A stretch of 64,000 nt of DNA from the NCBI RefSeq assembly GCF_000176855.2, contig NC_015138.1, positions 1,054,001 to 1,118,000 of the forward strand. Reading direction: 5' to 3'. The notes beneath the pieces are model-generated. The model did no database searches and was not told the DNA's origin. It saw only the letters and a program-made list of their open reading frames with translations. Position 1 is the stretch's first letter. Each line of letters starts with the position of its first letter. The stretch comes from Paracidovorax avenae ATCC 19860. Lineage in GTDB: Bacteria > Pseudomonadota > Gammaproteobacteria > Burkholderiales > Burkholderiaceae_C. The position numbers and the translations under genes were made by a program. Shown in pieces: positions 19,426 to 27,684 of the stretch.

Positions 19426-21621
19426 ATGTCCGACATCGCCCACGGCCATCCGCTTCCGTCCCGCACCGCACCCGCGCGGGCCCTGGTCGAGCTGCTGTCG
19501 TCCATGCGTTTCGCCATCTCGCTGCTCACGGTGATCTGCATCGCCTCGGTGATCGGCACCGTGCTCAAGCAGCACGAGCCCGCGGCGAACTACGTGAACC
19601 AGTTCGGGCCCTTCTGGGCCGAACTCTTCCTGGCGCTGCGGCTGAATGCCGTGTACAGCGCGTGGTGGTTCCTGCTGATCCTCGCCTTCCTGGTGACCAG
19701 CACTTCGCTGTGCATTGCCCGCAATGCGCCGCGCTATCTCGCCGACCTGCGCAGCTACAAGGAAAACGTCCGGGAGCAGAGCCTGAAGGCCTTCCACCAC
19801 CGCGCGCATGCGGTGCTCGGCGCCGAGACGCCGGAGGCCGCGGCACGGCGCATCGGGGGACTGCTGGCCGGCGGAGGCTGGAAGGTCCGCCTGCAGCAGC
19901 GCGACACCTCCGCCGGGCCGGGAACGGGGTGGATGGTGGCCGCCAAGGCCGGGGCCGCCAACAAGATCGGCTACATCGCCGCGCACAGCGCCATCGTGCT
20001 CATCTGCCTGGGGGGCCTGCTGGACGGCGACCTGATCGTGCGCGCCCAGATGTGGCTGGGGGGCAAGACGCCATACACCGGCGGGGGAATGGTGTCCGAG
20101 GTGGGCGCGGAGCACCGGCTTTCCGAACGCAATCCCACCTTCCGGGGCAATCTGTTCGTGGCCGAGGGCACCCAGTCCGGCACCGCCATCCTGAACCAGT
20201 CCGACGGCGTGTTGTTGCAGGAGCTGCCGTTTTCCATCGAACTGAAGAAATTCATCGTGGAGCACTACTCCACGGGCATGCCCAAGCTCTTCGCGAGCGA
20301 GATCGTCATCCATGACCGCGCCACCGGCGAAGCCGTGCCCGCCCGCGTGGAGGTGAACCACCCCGCCAGCTACCGGGGGATCGAGATCTACCAGTCGAGC
20401 TTCGATGACGGCGGCTCCCTGCTCAAGCTGCGCGCCGTGCCCATGGCGCCGGGCGTGCGGCCATTCGAGGTGGAAGGAACCGTGGGCGGCTCCACGCGCA
20501 TCGAGCGCGCTGGCACGGGTGCCGAGAAAGATGCGGATGCCGCACAGGCCCTCACGCTGGAATTCACGGGACTGCGCACCATCAACGTCGAGAACTTCGG
20601 CGCCGGGGCCGGCGGCTCCGGCGCTGACGTGCGCAAGGTGGACCTGCGGCATTCCATCGAGTCGCGCCTCGGGGCGGGCAACAAGACGTCCACGCCCAAG
20701 GAATTGCGCAACGTGGGCCCGAGCGTCACCTACAAGCTGCGCGATGCCGCGGGCCAGGCGCGCGAATTCCACAACTACATGCTGCCGGTGGACACGGGCG
20801 ACGGCCAGCCCGTGTTCCTGCTGGGAGTGCGCGAGACCCCGGCCGATCCCTTCCGGTTCCTGCGCGTGCCGGTCGATGACCAGGGCCGCATGGACGGCTT
20901 CCTGCGCATGCGCATGGCGCTGGCCGACCCTGTACTCCGCGAGCAGGCGGTGCGGCGCTACGTGGCCCATGCGGTGGACGGCTCCCGGCCCGAACTGGCC
21001 GATCAGCTCGCGCAGTCCACGCTGCGCGCACTGTCGATCTTCGCCGGCGCGGCGGAGCCCGGCAAGGCCGCCACGGGCAGCCCGCAGCGCGGAGGGCTGC
21101 AGGCCATCTCGGAGTTCATGGAGGCGAACGTGCCGCCCGCCGAGCGCGAGCGGGCCGGCGAGGTGCTGATCCGCATCCTGAACGGCGCGCTGTTCGAGCT
21201 CGCCCAGCTGACGCGCGAGCGCGCGGGCCTCGCGCCCCTGCCGCAGGACGAGGCCACCCGCGCCTTCATGACGCAGGCCGTGCTGTCGCTGAGCGACGCC
21301 CAGGCCTATCCGGCGCCGATGGCGTTCGAGCTGGCGGATTTCAAGCAGGTGCAGGCCAGCGTGTTCCAGGTGGCGCGCGCCCCGGGCAAGAACGTGGTGT
21401 ACCTGGGCTGCGCGCTGCTGATCCTGGGCGTGTTCGCGATGCTCTACGTGCGCGAGCGGCGCGTGTGGGTGTGGCTGGCGCCGGCCGGGAACGGAGAGGG
21501 GGCCGACGCCACCATGGCCCTGTCCACCAACCGCAAGACCATGGACGGCGACCGCGAATTCGCCCGGCTCACCGAGAAACTCATCGGGGCCCGGCCCCAC
21601 CACGGAGGCATCACCGCATGA
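19426..21621 (+). CDS. resB: Cytochrome c biogenesis protein ResB (Ccs1)
   Basis: A 731-residue inner-membrane protein of the System II cytochrome c maturation pathway. It works with CcsA in heme delivery and thiol handling in the periplasm. Hydrophobic segments are near residues 25-45 ([19 protein letters not shown]), 75-95, 180-200, and close to the C-terminus ([19 protein letters not shown]), with a large periplasmic domain between the third and last. The start [11 protein letters not shown] was chosen; an upstream in-frame ATG lies inside the cytochrome c4 terminator. Stop and ccsA start overlap (ATGA). Confidence 0.93.
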   Translation: MSDIAHGHPLPSRTAPARALVELLSSMRFAISLLTVICIASVIGTVLKQHEPAANYVNQFGPFWAELFLALRLNAVYSAWWFLLILAFLVTSTSLCIARNAPRYLADLRSYKENVREQSLKAFHHRAHAVLGAETPEAAARRIGGLLAGGGWKVRLQQRDTSAGPGTGWMVAAKAGAANKIGYIAAHSAIVLICLGGLLDGDLIVRAQMWLGGKTPYTGGGMVSEVGAEHRLSERNPTFRGNLFVAEGTQSGTAILNQSDGVLLQELPFSIELKKFIVEHYSTGMPKLFASEIVIHDRATGEAVPARVEVNHPASYRGIEIYQSSFDDGGSLLKLRAVPMAPGVRPFEVEGTVGGSTRIERAGTGAEKDADAAQALTLEFTGLRTINVENFGAGAGGSGADVRKVDLRHSIESRLGAGNKTSTPKELRNVGPSVTYKLRDAAGQAREFHNYMLPVDTGDGQPVFLLGVRETPADPFRFLRVPVDDQGRMDGFLRMRMALADPVLREQAVRRYVAHAVDGSRPELADQLAQSTLRALSIFAGAAEPGKAATGSPQRGGLQAISEFMEANVPPAERERAGEVLIRILNGALFELAQLTRERAGLAPLPQDEATRAFMTQAVLSLSDAQAYPAPMAFELADFKQVQASVFQVARAPGKNVVYLGCALLILGVFAMLYVRERRVWVWLAPAGNGEGADATMALSTNRKTMDGDREFARLTEKLIGARPHHGGITA

Positions 21622-22952
21622 ACACGGCGACCACCACCATCACCCTGAGCGAAGGTTATTTCGCGCGCCGCAACTGGTTCGACTGGATGTTCGCGGCCAT
21701 CGTGGCGGCGGGCGGCCTCTATGCCCTGCAGCGCTACGGCGCCTTCATGGACGTGTACGAGAAGGGCATCCTGCTCGGCGCCATCCCGTGCACGGTCTGG
21801 CTGGGGTGGTTCTGGCGGCCGCTGCGCACGCTGATGCTGGCGGTGGCGGCCTTCGCCTTGCTGGCCATCGGCCTCTACCAGCAGGACGGCGCGGGCAGCC
21901 TGGCGCGCGCAGACACGGTCTTCGGCCTCAAGTACTTTCTCTCCAGCCAGTCCGCCATCCTCTGGATGAGCATGCTGTTCTTCATCAGCACCGTCTTCTA
22001 CTGGCTGGGCATGTTCGCCCGCGGCGAGCGCGGCACGCTCTCCCTGCTGGGCTCGCGCATCGCCTGGGTGGCGATCGCCATGGCGCTGACCGGCACGCTG
22101 GTGCGCTGGTACGAGAGCTACCTCATCGGGCCGGACATCGGCCACATTCCCGTGAGCAACCTCTACGAGGTCTTCGTGCTGTTCTGCTGGATGACGGCCG
22201 CGTTCTACCTCTATTACGAGGAGCAGTACGCGACGCGCGCGCTCGGCGGCTTCGTCATGCTGGTGGTGAGTGCCGCCGTGGGTTTCCTGCTCTGGTACAC
22301 CGTCGTGCGGGAGGCCCACGAGATCCAGCCCCTGGTGCCGGCCTTGAAGAGCTGGTGGATGAAGCTGCACGTGCCCGCCAACTTCATCGGCTACGGCACC
22401 TTCGCGCTCGCCGCCATGGTGGCCTTCGCCTATCTCATCAAGCAGCAGGCCGGCGAGACGCGCTGGTGGAAGCTCGCGCCGCTGTGGATGCTCGGCGTGG
22501 TGCTGTGCTTCGAGCCCATCGTGTTCCGCCAGGGCGCTGCCGAGAACGGCGGCAGCTACTGGATGGTGTATTTCGGCATCTCCGCGCTCATCGTCGCCGG
22601 CATCCTCCTGGGCCGCCGGCGCATCGCCGAGAGGCTGCCGTCCTTCGAGGTGCTCGACGACGTGATGTACAAGGCCATCGCGGTGGGCTTCGCCTTTTTC
22701 ACCATCGCCACCGTGCTGGGCGCTCTCTGGGCGGCCGAGGCCTGGGGCGGCTACTGGAGCTGGGACCCGAAGGAGACCTGGGCGCTCATTGTCTGGCTCA
22801 ACTATGCGGCCTGGCTGCACATGCGGCTGATGAAGGGGCTGCGCGGCACGGTATCGGCCTGGTGGGCGCTGGTGGGCCTCGGGGTCACCACCTTCGCTTT
22901 CCTGGGCGTCAACATGTGGCTTTCCGGGCTGCACAGCTATGGAACGTTGTAA
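21618..22952 (+). CDS. ccsA: Cytochrome c biogenesis protein CcsA/CcsB (heme handling)
   Basis: A 444-residue polytopic inner-membrane protein and ResB's partner. The tryptophan-rich heme-handling motif [16 protein letters not shown] is complete. Conserved histidines flank it ([12 protein letters not shown] before, [11 protein letters not shown] and GLHSYGTL after). It overlaps the resB stop by four bases, implying translational coupling. Naming varies between CcsA and CcsB; the function is the same. Confidence 0.94.
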   Translation: MNTATTTITLSEGYFARRNWFDWMFAAIVAAGGLYALQRYGAFMDVYEKGILLGAIPCTVWLGWFWRPLRTLMLAVAAFALLAIGLYQQDGAGSLARADTVFGLKYFLSSQSAILWMSMLFFISTVFYWLGMFARGERGTLSLLGSRIAWVAIAMALTGTLVRWYESYLIGPDIGHIPVSNLYEVFVLFCWMTAAFYLYYEEQYATRALGGFVMLVVSAAVGFLLWYTVVREAHEIQPLVPALKSWWMKLHVPANFIGYGTFALAAMVAFAYLIKQQAGETRWWKLAPLWMLGVVLCFEPIVFRQGAAENGGSYWMVYFGISALIVAGILLGRRRIAERLPSFEVLDDVMYKAIAVGFAFFTIATVLGALWAAEAWGGYWSWDPKETWALIVWLNYAAWLHMRLMKGLRGTVSAWWALVGLGVTTFAFLGVNMWLSGLHSYGTL

Positions 22953-23029
22953 CGCGGGATGAATCCTTCGGAGGGTTCGGCGCGTATAACCGGGGTACTT
23001 CCCCCAGGGCGCCCCACCGAGGACCATCC

Positions 23030-24025
23030 ATGCTCATCCGTAACCACGACGACGGCTTTCTCCACCCCGCCGGCAGCGAGATCACTCCCCGCGCGCTTTA
23101 CGAGGGACGCCGCGACCTCATGAAGCTGATGGCCGCGGGCGCGGCCGGTGCGGCCCTGGCCACCTGGGCTGGCCGGGAAGCCCTGGCCCAGACGGCGCGC
23201 CCGGGCAAGCTGGCGGCCCTGCCGTCCGTGCCCAGCAAGGTAGCGGGCGCCACCACCATCGAGAAGCTGACCGACTACAAGGACGCCAGCACCTACAACA
23301 ACTTCTATGAATTCGGCGTGGACAAGAGCGATCCCGCGCGCAATGCCCATACCCTGAAGACCTCGCCCTGGACGGTAGAGGTCGAGGGCCTTGTCAACAA
23401 GCCCGGCAAGTTCACCCTCGAGGACCTGCTCAAGCTTAGCCCCCAGGAAGAGCGCATCTACCGCTTGCGCTGCGTCGAGGGCTGGTCGATGGTCATTCCC
23501 TGGGTGGGCTATTCGCTGGCCGAACTCATCAAGCGCGTCGAGCCCCAGGGCAGTGCCAAGTACGTCGAGTTCGTGACCCTGGCCGACAAGAAGACCATGC
23601 CCTACGTGGACCGGCCCGTGCTCGACTGGCCCTACACGGAGGGCCTGCGCATGGACGAGGCCATGCACCCCCTGACGCTGCTGGCCTTCGGCATGTACGG
23701 CGAGGTGCTTCCCAACCAGAACGGCGCGCCCGTGCGCCTCGTGGTGCCCTGGAAGTACGGCTTCAAGAGCGCCAAGAGCCTTGTCAAGATCCGTTTCGTC
23801 GAGAAGGAGCCCGGCACGGCCTGGAACAAGGCGGCGAAGCAGGAGTACGGCTTCTATTCCAACGTGAACCCCAACGTGGACCATCCGCGCTGGAGCCAGG
23901 CGACGGAACGCCGCATCGGCGAGGACGGCCTGTTCGCCAAGAAGCGCAAGACGCTGATGTTCAACGGCTACGAAGCGCAGGTCGGCCAGCTGTACGCAGG
24001 CATGGATCTCAAGAAGTTTTATTGA
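23030..24025 (+). CDS. msrP: Periplasmic protein-methionine-sulfoxide reductase, catalytic subunit MsrP (YedY)
   Basis: A 331-residue molybdoenzyme repairing oxidised methionines in periplasmic proteins. A twin-arginine type signal ([18 protein letters not shown]27-R28) precedes the mature domain. C148 in YRLRCVEGW is the molybdenum-ligating cysteine. Later segments [13 protein letters not shown] and [16 protein letters not shown] are characteristic of YedY. It is followed at 50 bases by its membrane partner msrQ. The 77-base gap after ccsA leaves room for its own promoter. Confidence 0.95.
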   Translation: MLIRNHDDGFLHPAGSEITPRALYEGRRDLMKLMAAGAAGAALATWAGREALAQTARPGKLAALPSVPSKVAGATTIEKLTDYKDASTYNNFYEFGVDKSDPARNAHTLKTSPWTVEVEGLVNKPGKFTLEDLLKLSPQEERIYRLRCVEGWSMVIPWVGYSLAELIKRVEPQGSAKYVEFVTLADKKTMPYVDRPVLDWPYTEGLRMDEAMHPLTLLAFGMYGEVLPNQNGAPVRLVVPWKYGFKSAKSLVKIRFVEKEPGTAWNKAAKQEYGFYSNVNPNVDHPRWSQATERRIGEDGLFAKKRKTLMFNGYEAQVGQLYAGMDLKKFY

Positions 24026-24075
24026 GCCCGCTGCGGCAGCCGCTGTCGCCGGCTCCCTGCTTCCTGCCACCTTCC

Positions 24076-24699
24076 ATGAAGAAACTGTTGCTGCACCCCG
24101 CCGCCAAGCCGGTGGTCTTCGCGATCTGCCTGCTGCCTTTCGCCTGGCTGGTGTATGGCGTGTTCGCCGATCGCCTGGGCCCCAATCCTGCCGAAACGCT
24201 CATCCGTGCGTCGGGCGACTGGGCCTTGCGCGGACTGTGGATCGCGCTGGCGGTGACGCCGCTGCGCCTGCTCACCGGCACGCCGGCACTGGCGCGGTTC
24301 CGCCGCATGCTCGGGCTGTTCGCCTTTTTCTATGCGCTCCTGCACTTGCTGTGCTACGCCTGGCTGGACATGGGGTTCGACATTCCGGAAATTGCGCGCG
24401 ACATCGCCAAGCGCCCCTTCATCCTCGTGGGCATGCTCACCTTCGCACTGCTGCTGGTGCTCGCGGCCACCTCGTTCAACCGGGCCATCCGCTGGCTGGG
24501 TGGCAAGCGCTGGCAGGCGCTGCACCGCGCCGTGTACGTGGCTTCTGTTCTGGCGCTGCTGCATTTCTTCTGGATGCGGGCGGGCAAGAACTTCTTCGGC
24601 GAAGTCGCCATCTACGCGGCCATCCTGGCCGTGCTGCTGGGATGGCGCATCGGGAAGGCGTTGCGCGGCGCGCGTGCTGCCAGGGCGGTGGCGTCCTGA
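24076..24699 (+). CDS. msrQ: Heme-binding subunit MsrQ (YedZ)
   Basis: A 207-residue inner-membrane cytochrome b-type protein with about six hydrophobic helices of the ferric-reductase-like domain. It would pass electrons from the respiratory chain to MsrP. Candidate heme-ligand histidines are in YALLHLLCYA, ALHRAVYV and LALLHFFW. ATG 24076 was chosen; a TTG at 24022 would extend it into the msrP stop region. Confidence 0.94.
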   Translation: MKKLLLHPAAKPVVFAICLLPFAWLVYGVFADRLGPNPAETLIRASGDWALRGLWIALAVTPLRLLTGTPALARFRRMLGLFAFFYALLHLLCYAWLDMGFDIPEIARDIAKRPFILVGMLTFALLLVLAATSFNRAIRWLGGKRWQALHRAVYVASVLALLHFFWMRAGKNFFGEVAIYAAILAVLLGWRIGKALRGARAARAVAS

Positions 24700-24732
24700 T
24701 TCGGGGCCAGGCAGGGAAGGCAGTGCCGGCTC

Positions 24733-25569
24733 TCAGGCCCGCACTGCCTGCAGCGACGGTCGCACCTGCCGGGTGGCCGGATCGATGAGCGCCGTGGGCA
24801 ACTGGTAGGCACGATCGTCGAACAGGTCGATGCCGCACTGCAGGTTCTCGATCCAGTCGAAGAAGTCAGCGATCGCCTGCCGGCCCATGATGGGTGCGCC
24901 GTGCTGCGGCACCAGCATGGCGATGTCGAGCTGGCGGGCCATGCGCGTCCACAGACGCAGGATCTTGTTGGACACCATGTACCGGCGGTGGAAGCCCTCC
25001 ATGCGCGGGATGTGCGGGCGCAGGTCGGTGACCGGCGTGCGCGCCTCGGCCCCCGAGGTCATCGAGACTCCCAGGTCGCCCGTGAAGAGGATCTTGCTCA
25101 CCGGGTCGTAGAAATGGAAGTTGCCCTCGGAATGCATGAAGTGCGCGGGCAGCAGCACCAGTTCGTGGCGGCCCAGCGGCAGGTGACCGCCGGCGTCGGG
25201 CACGCCGATCACGCGGTTCTCGGTCTTGCCCACCTTGGTGAAGTGCGGCGCGAACCGCTCCCAGATGCGCGAAATCACCAGCGTGGCCTTCGTGCTGGTC
25301 ATCCACCGGTCGAGCGAGGCGATGATGTCCGGATCGGCGTGCGAGGCGATGAGGTAGGAGAGCTTGTGCGGGGCGAAGTGCTTGCTCATGCCCATGAACA
25401 GCTCGTTGAAGGCCAGGTTGCCGCCCGGATCGATGATCGCCCCGGTGTCCCCGTCCACGATGAGGAACTGGTTGGCCTGCACCGCCTGCCCGTCCTCCTC
25501 GATGAGGTCGGAGAACATCAGGCACGCGTGGTGCTTGTCTCGATACAGTTCCAGTGGTTCCGATGCCAT
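24733..25569 (-). CDS. MBL-fold diiron oxygen-binding (ODP-type) protein
   Basis: A 278-residue metallo-beta-lactamase-fold protein of the flavodiiron-like ODP family, without a flavodoxin domain. The first metal motif is H77-x-D79-x-D81 (SHADPD), the ODP variation of the usual HxExDH. Other candidate ligands are in AHFMHSEGN, FTGDLG and VPQHGAPIMG. Members bind or reduce O2 and may act as oxygen sensors or scavengers; the role here is unknown. ATG 25569 was preferred over ATG 25608, whose extra 13 residues look unlike the fold. Confidence 0.82.
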   Translation of the reverse strand: MASEPLELYRDKHHACLMFSDLIEEDGQAVQANQFLIVDGDTGAIIDPGGNLAFNELFMGMSKHFAPHKLSYLIASHADPDIIASLDRWMTSTKATLVISRIWERFAPHFTKVGKTENRVIGVPDAGGHLPLGRHELVLLPAHFMHSEGNFHFYDPVSKILFTGDLGVSMTSGAEARTPVTDLRPHIPRMEGFHRRYMVSNKILRLWTRMARQLDIAMLVPQHGAPIMGRQAIADFFDWIENLQCGIDLFDDRAYQLPTALIDPATRQVRPSLQAVRA

Positions 25570-25645
25570 GGCGTCCCGTCCGTCGTGAAACGGCCAATGT
25601 ACGGACACCGGCCCGGCGGGAGCTTGATGCGCATCAAGCGAACGT

Positions 25646-26929
25646 TCAGCCGGGCAGTTTCTCGTGGCGGAACGTGTCTTCCAACGGCTCGCGCACGCGG
25701 ATCAGGTGGGCCTGTCCGCCGTCCACCAGCACTTCGGCGGGCCGTGCACGGGTGTTGTAGTTGCTGCCCATGGAGCTGCAATAGGCCCCCGCGGACAGCA
25801 CGGCCAGCCGGTCGCCGGACCGCACGGCCAGAGTCCGGTCCCGGCCGATCCAGTCGCCGCTCTCGCACACCGGGCCGACCACGTCGTACACGGCGGGTGC
25901 CGCGCCAGGGGCAGGCGCGGCCACCGGCACGATGCCATGGAACGCCTGGTACATCGCCGGGCGGGGCAGGTCGTTCATCGCGGCATCGACGATGCAGAAG
26001 TTCTTCTGCTCGCCCGGCTTCACGTAGAGCACCTCGGTCAGGCAGACGCCCGCATTGCCCACGAGGGAGCGTCCGGGCTCGATCATGAACTGCCGGTCGC
26101 CGTAGCCGCGTGCGTCGAGGCGCGCGAGCAACTGCGTCCACAGCGCATCCGCCGCGGGCGGCGTGTCGCCGTTGTAGTCGATGCCCAGGCCGCCACCGAA
26201 ATCGATGTGGTGGATGGGAATGCCGGCCGACTCGATCTGCGCGACCAGGTCGAGCATGCGGTCCACGGCGTCGAGGTACGGCGTGGCCTCGGTGATCTGC
26301 GAGCCGATGTGGCAATCGATGCCCACCACCTGCAGGCCCGGCAGGGCTGCGGCGCGCTGGTAAGTGGCCACCGTGCGCTCGTGGGCCACGCCGAACTTGT
26401 TGCCCTTGAGACCGGTGGAGATGTAGGGATGGGTCTTCGGATCCACGTTGGGATTCACGCGGATGCTCACCGGCGCGCGCCGGCCGCAGGCCATCGCGAC
26501 TTCGCTCAGCACCTCGAGTTCGGGCTCGCTCTCGACGTTGAAGCAGCCGATGCCGGCTTCGAGGGCCTCGCGCATCTCCTGGCGCGTCTTGCCCACGCCC
26601 GAGAAGATCACCTTGCCTGCCTCGCCTCCCGCCGCCAGCACGCGCCGGAGCTCGCCCGCGGAAACGATGTCGAAGCCGCAGCCGGCCCGCGCGAACAGCT
26701 GCAGCACGGCCAGGGAGGAGTTGGCCTTCATGGCATAGCAGATCTGCACCTTGCGGCCCGCGAAGCCCCGCTGGTAGGCCTCCAGGGCCGAGAGCATGGA
26801 CGCCCTGGAATAGACGTAGAGCGGAGTGCCGAGCTCCTGCGCCAGGTCGGCGGCACGCACGGATTCGATGAAAAGGTCGTCGCCCCGGTAGGCGATGTGG
26901 GGGTGCCCGGGCAGTGCGTTCAGCGTCAT
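25646..26929 (-). CDS. lysA: Diaminopimelate decarboxylase
   Basis: A 427-residue PLP enzyme catalysing the last step of lysine synthesis. The PLP-binding lysine is K68 in YAMKANSSL. HIGSQI, the glycine-rich FGGGLGIDY and the active-site cysteine in GPVCESGDW are all present. Its start overlaps the stop of the upstream small lipoprotein gene by ATGA, so the two are coupled. Confidence 0.97.
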   Translation of the reverse strand: MTLNALPGHPHIAYRGDDLFIESVRAADLAQELGTPLYVYSRASMLSALEAYQRGFAGRKVQICYAMKANSSLAVLQLFARAGCGFDIVSAGELRRVLAAGGEAGKVIFSGVGKTRQEMREALEAGIGCFNVESEPELEVLSEVAMACGRRAPVSIRVNPNVDPKTHPYISTGLKGNKFGVAHERTVATYQRAAALPGLQVVGIDCHIGSQITEATPYLDAVDRMLDLVAQIESAGIPIHHIDFGGGLGIDYNGDTPPAADALWTQLLARLDARGYGDRQFMIEPGRSLVGNAGVCLTEVLYVKPGEQKNFCIVDAAMNDLPRPAMYQAFHGIVPVAAPAPGAAPAVYDVVGPVCESGDWIGRDRTLAVRSGDRLAVLSAGAYCSSMGSNYNTRARPAEVLVDGGQAHLIRVREPLEDTFRHEKLPG

Positions 26930-27234
26930 GGAGTGGTGGGGGCGGAGGCAGGAGAGGACGCCGGGGAGGGCGCGGGCGATGCGGCAGGCGATGGTGTGGG
27001 CGCCGCCGAAGCCGGTATCGCCGGCTCTGCGGGTACCAGGGACGGCGCCGGGATCGGCGAGGGCGTCGGTGCGTCGCGCATGGGGTCGAGCGTCTGCGGC
27101 AGCGTGGCACGCTGGCTGGCCGCGGGGTCGCCCGGCAGGTAGAGCGGGCCGCGCTGCCCGCAGCCCGTCAGCGCGGCAACCGTACAGGCAGCAAGGACGG
27201 ACACGCTGACTAGAATTTGGGAAGCTCTCAACAT
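26926..27234 (-). CDS. lptM: LptM-type (YifL) small lipoprotein
   Basis: A 102-residue outer-membrane lipoprotein. The signal ends at lipobox LTG-C25, and the mature N-terminus [10 protein letters not shown] is the signature of LptM/YifL, which assists LptD maturation in enterobacteria. The rest is an unusually long Pro/Ala/Ser-rich tail of about 65 residues, probably disordered; enterobacterial LptM is shorter. The position directly upstream of lysA is the classic one for this family. Divergent from cyaY with an 18-base gap. Confidence 0.87.
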   Translation of the reverse strand: MLRASQILVSVSVLAACTVAALTGCGQRGPLYLPGDPAASQRATLPQTLDPMRDAPTPSPIPAPSLVPAEPAIPASAAPTPSPAASPAPSPASSPASAPTTP

Positions 27235-27252
27235 CCGCAAATTGTAGAAGTA

Positions 27253-27585
27253 ATGACCGACCTCGAATTCCTGGACCATGCCGAGAAACTGCTGCTGGCG
27301 GTGGAGCAGGGCTGCGACCGCATCAACGACACCACCGATGCCGACCTGGACGCCCAGCGCTCGGGCGGCATGGTGACCATCACCTTCCCCAACCGCAGCC
27401 AGATCGTCATCAACCTGCAGAAACCGTTGCACGAGATCTGGATGGCGGCGCAGTCGGGCGGCTACCACTACCGGCTGGAGGAGGGCGCCTGGAAGGACAC
27501 CAAAGGCGCAGGCGAGTTCTTCGAGGCCCTGAGCCGGGACGCGTCCCGGCAGGCGGGCATGCCGCTGTCGTTCTCCGCGGCCTGA
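27253..27585 (+). CDS. cyaY: Iron-binding frataxin homologue CyaY
   Basis: A 110-residue frataxin-fold protein with an acidic first helix ([17 protein letters not shown], then [10 protein letters not shown]). The beta-sheet signature [20 protein letters not shown] and the tail [15 protein letters not shown] follow. It regulates iron-sulfur cluster assembly through IscS. ATG 27253 was chosen because it is where frataxin homology begins. Confidence 0.94.
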   Translation: MTDLEFLDHAEKLLLAVEQGCDRINDTTDADLDAQRSGGMVTITFPNRSQIVINLQKPLHEIWMAAQSGGYHYRLEEGAWKDTKGAGEFFEALSRDASRQAGMPLSFSAA

Positions 27586-27618
27586 GCGCCGGCCGTTTTC
27601 CCAGGAGGCTTCCCCAGT

Positions 27619-27650
27619 AAAAAAGGCACCGCGGCCGAAGCCGCGGTGCC
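27619..27650 (-). terminator. Intrinsic terminator of mrcA
   Basis: GGCACCGCGGC (27625-27635) pairs with GCCGCGGTGCC (27640-27650) around a four-base loop. On the minus strand TTTTTT (27624-27619) follows. It sits 35 bases past the mrcA stop. Confidence 0.93.
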
Positions 27651-27684
27651 TCCGTCGCCGCCCCGCGCTGCGCGCGCGAGGGGT

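Noticed and set aside
27217..27252. N-terminal extension of CyaY from an earlier in-frame start
   Set aside because: It would overlap the divergent lipoprotein gene and adds residues outside the frataxin fold.
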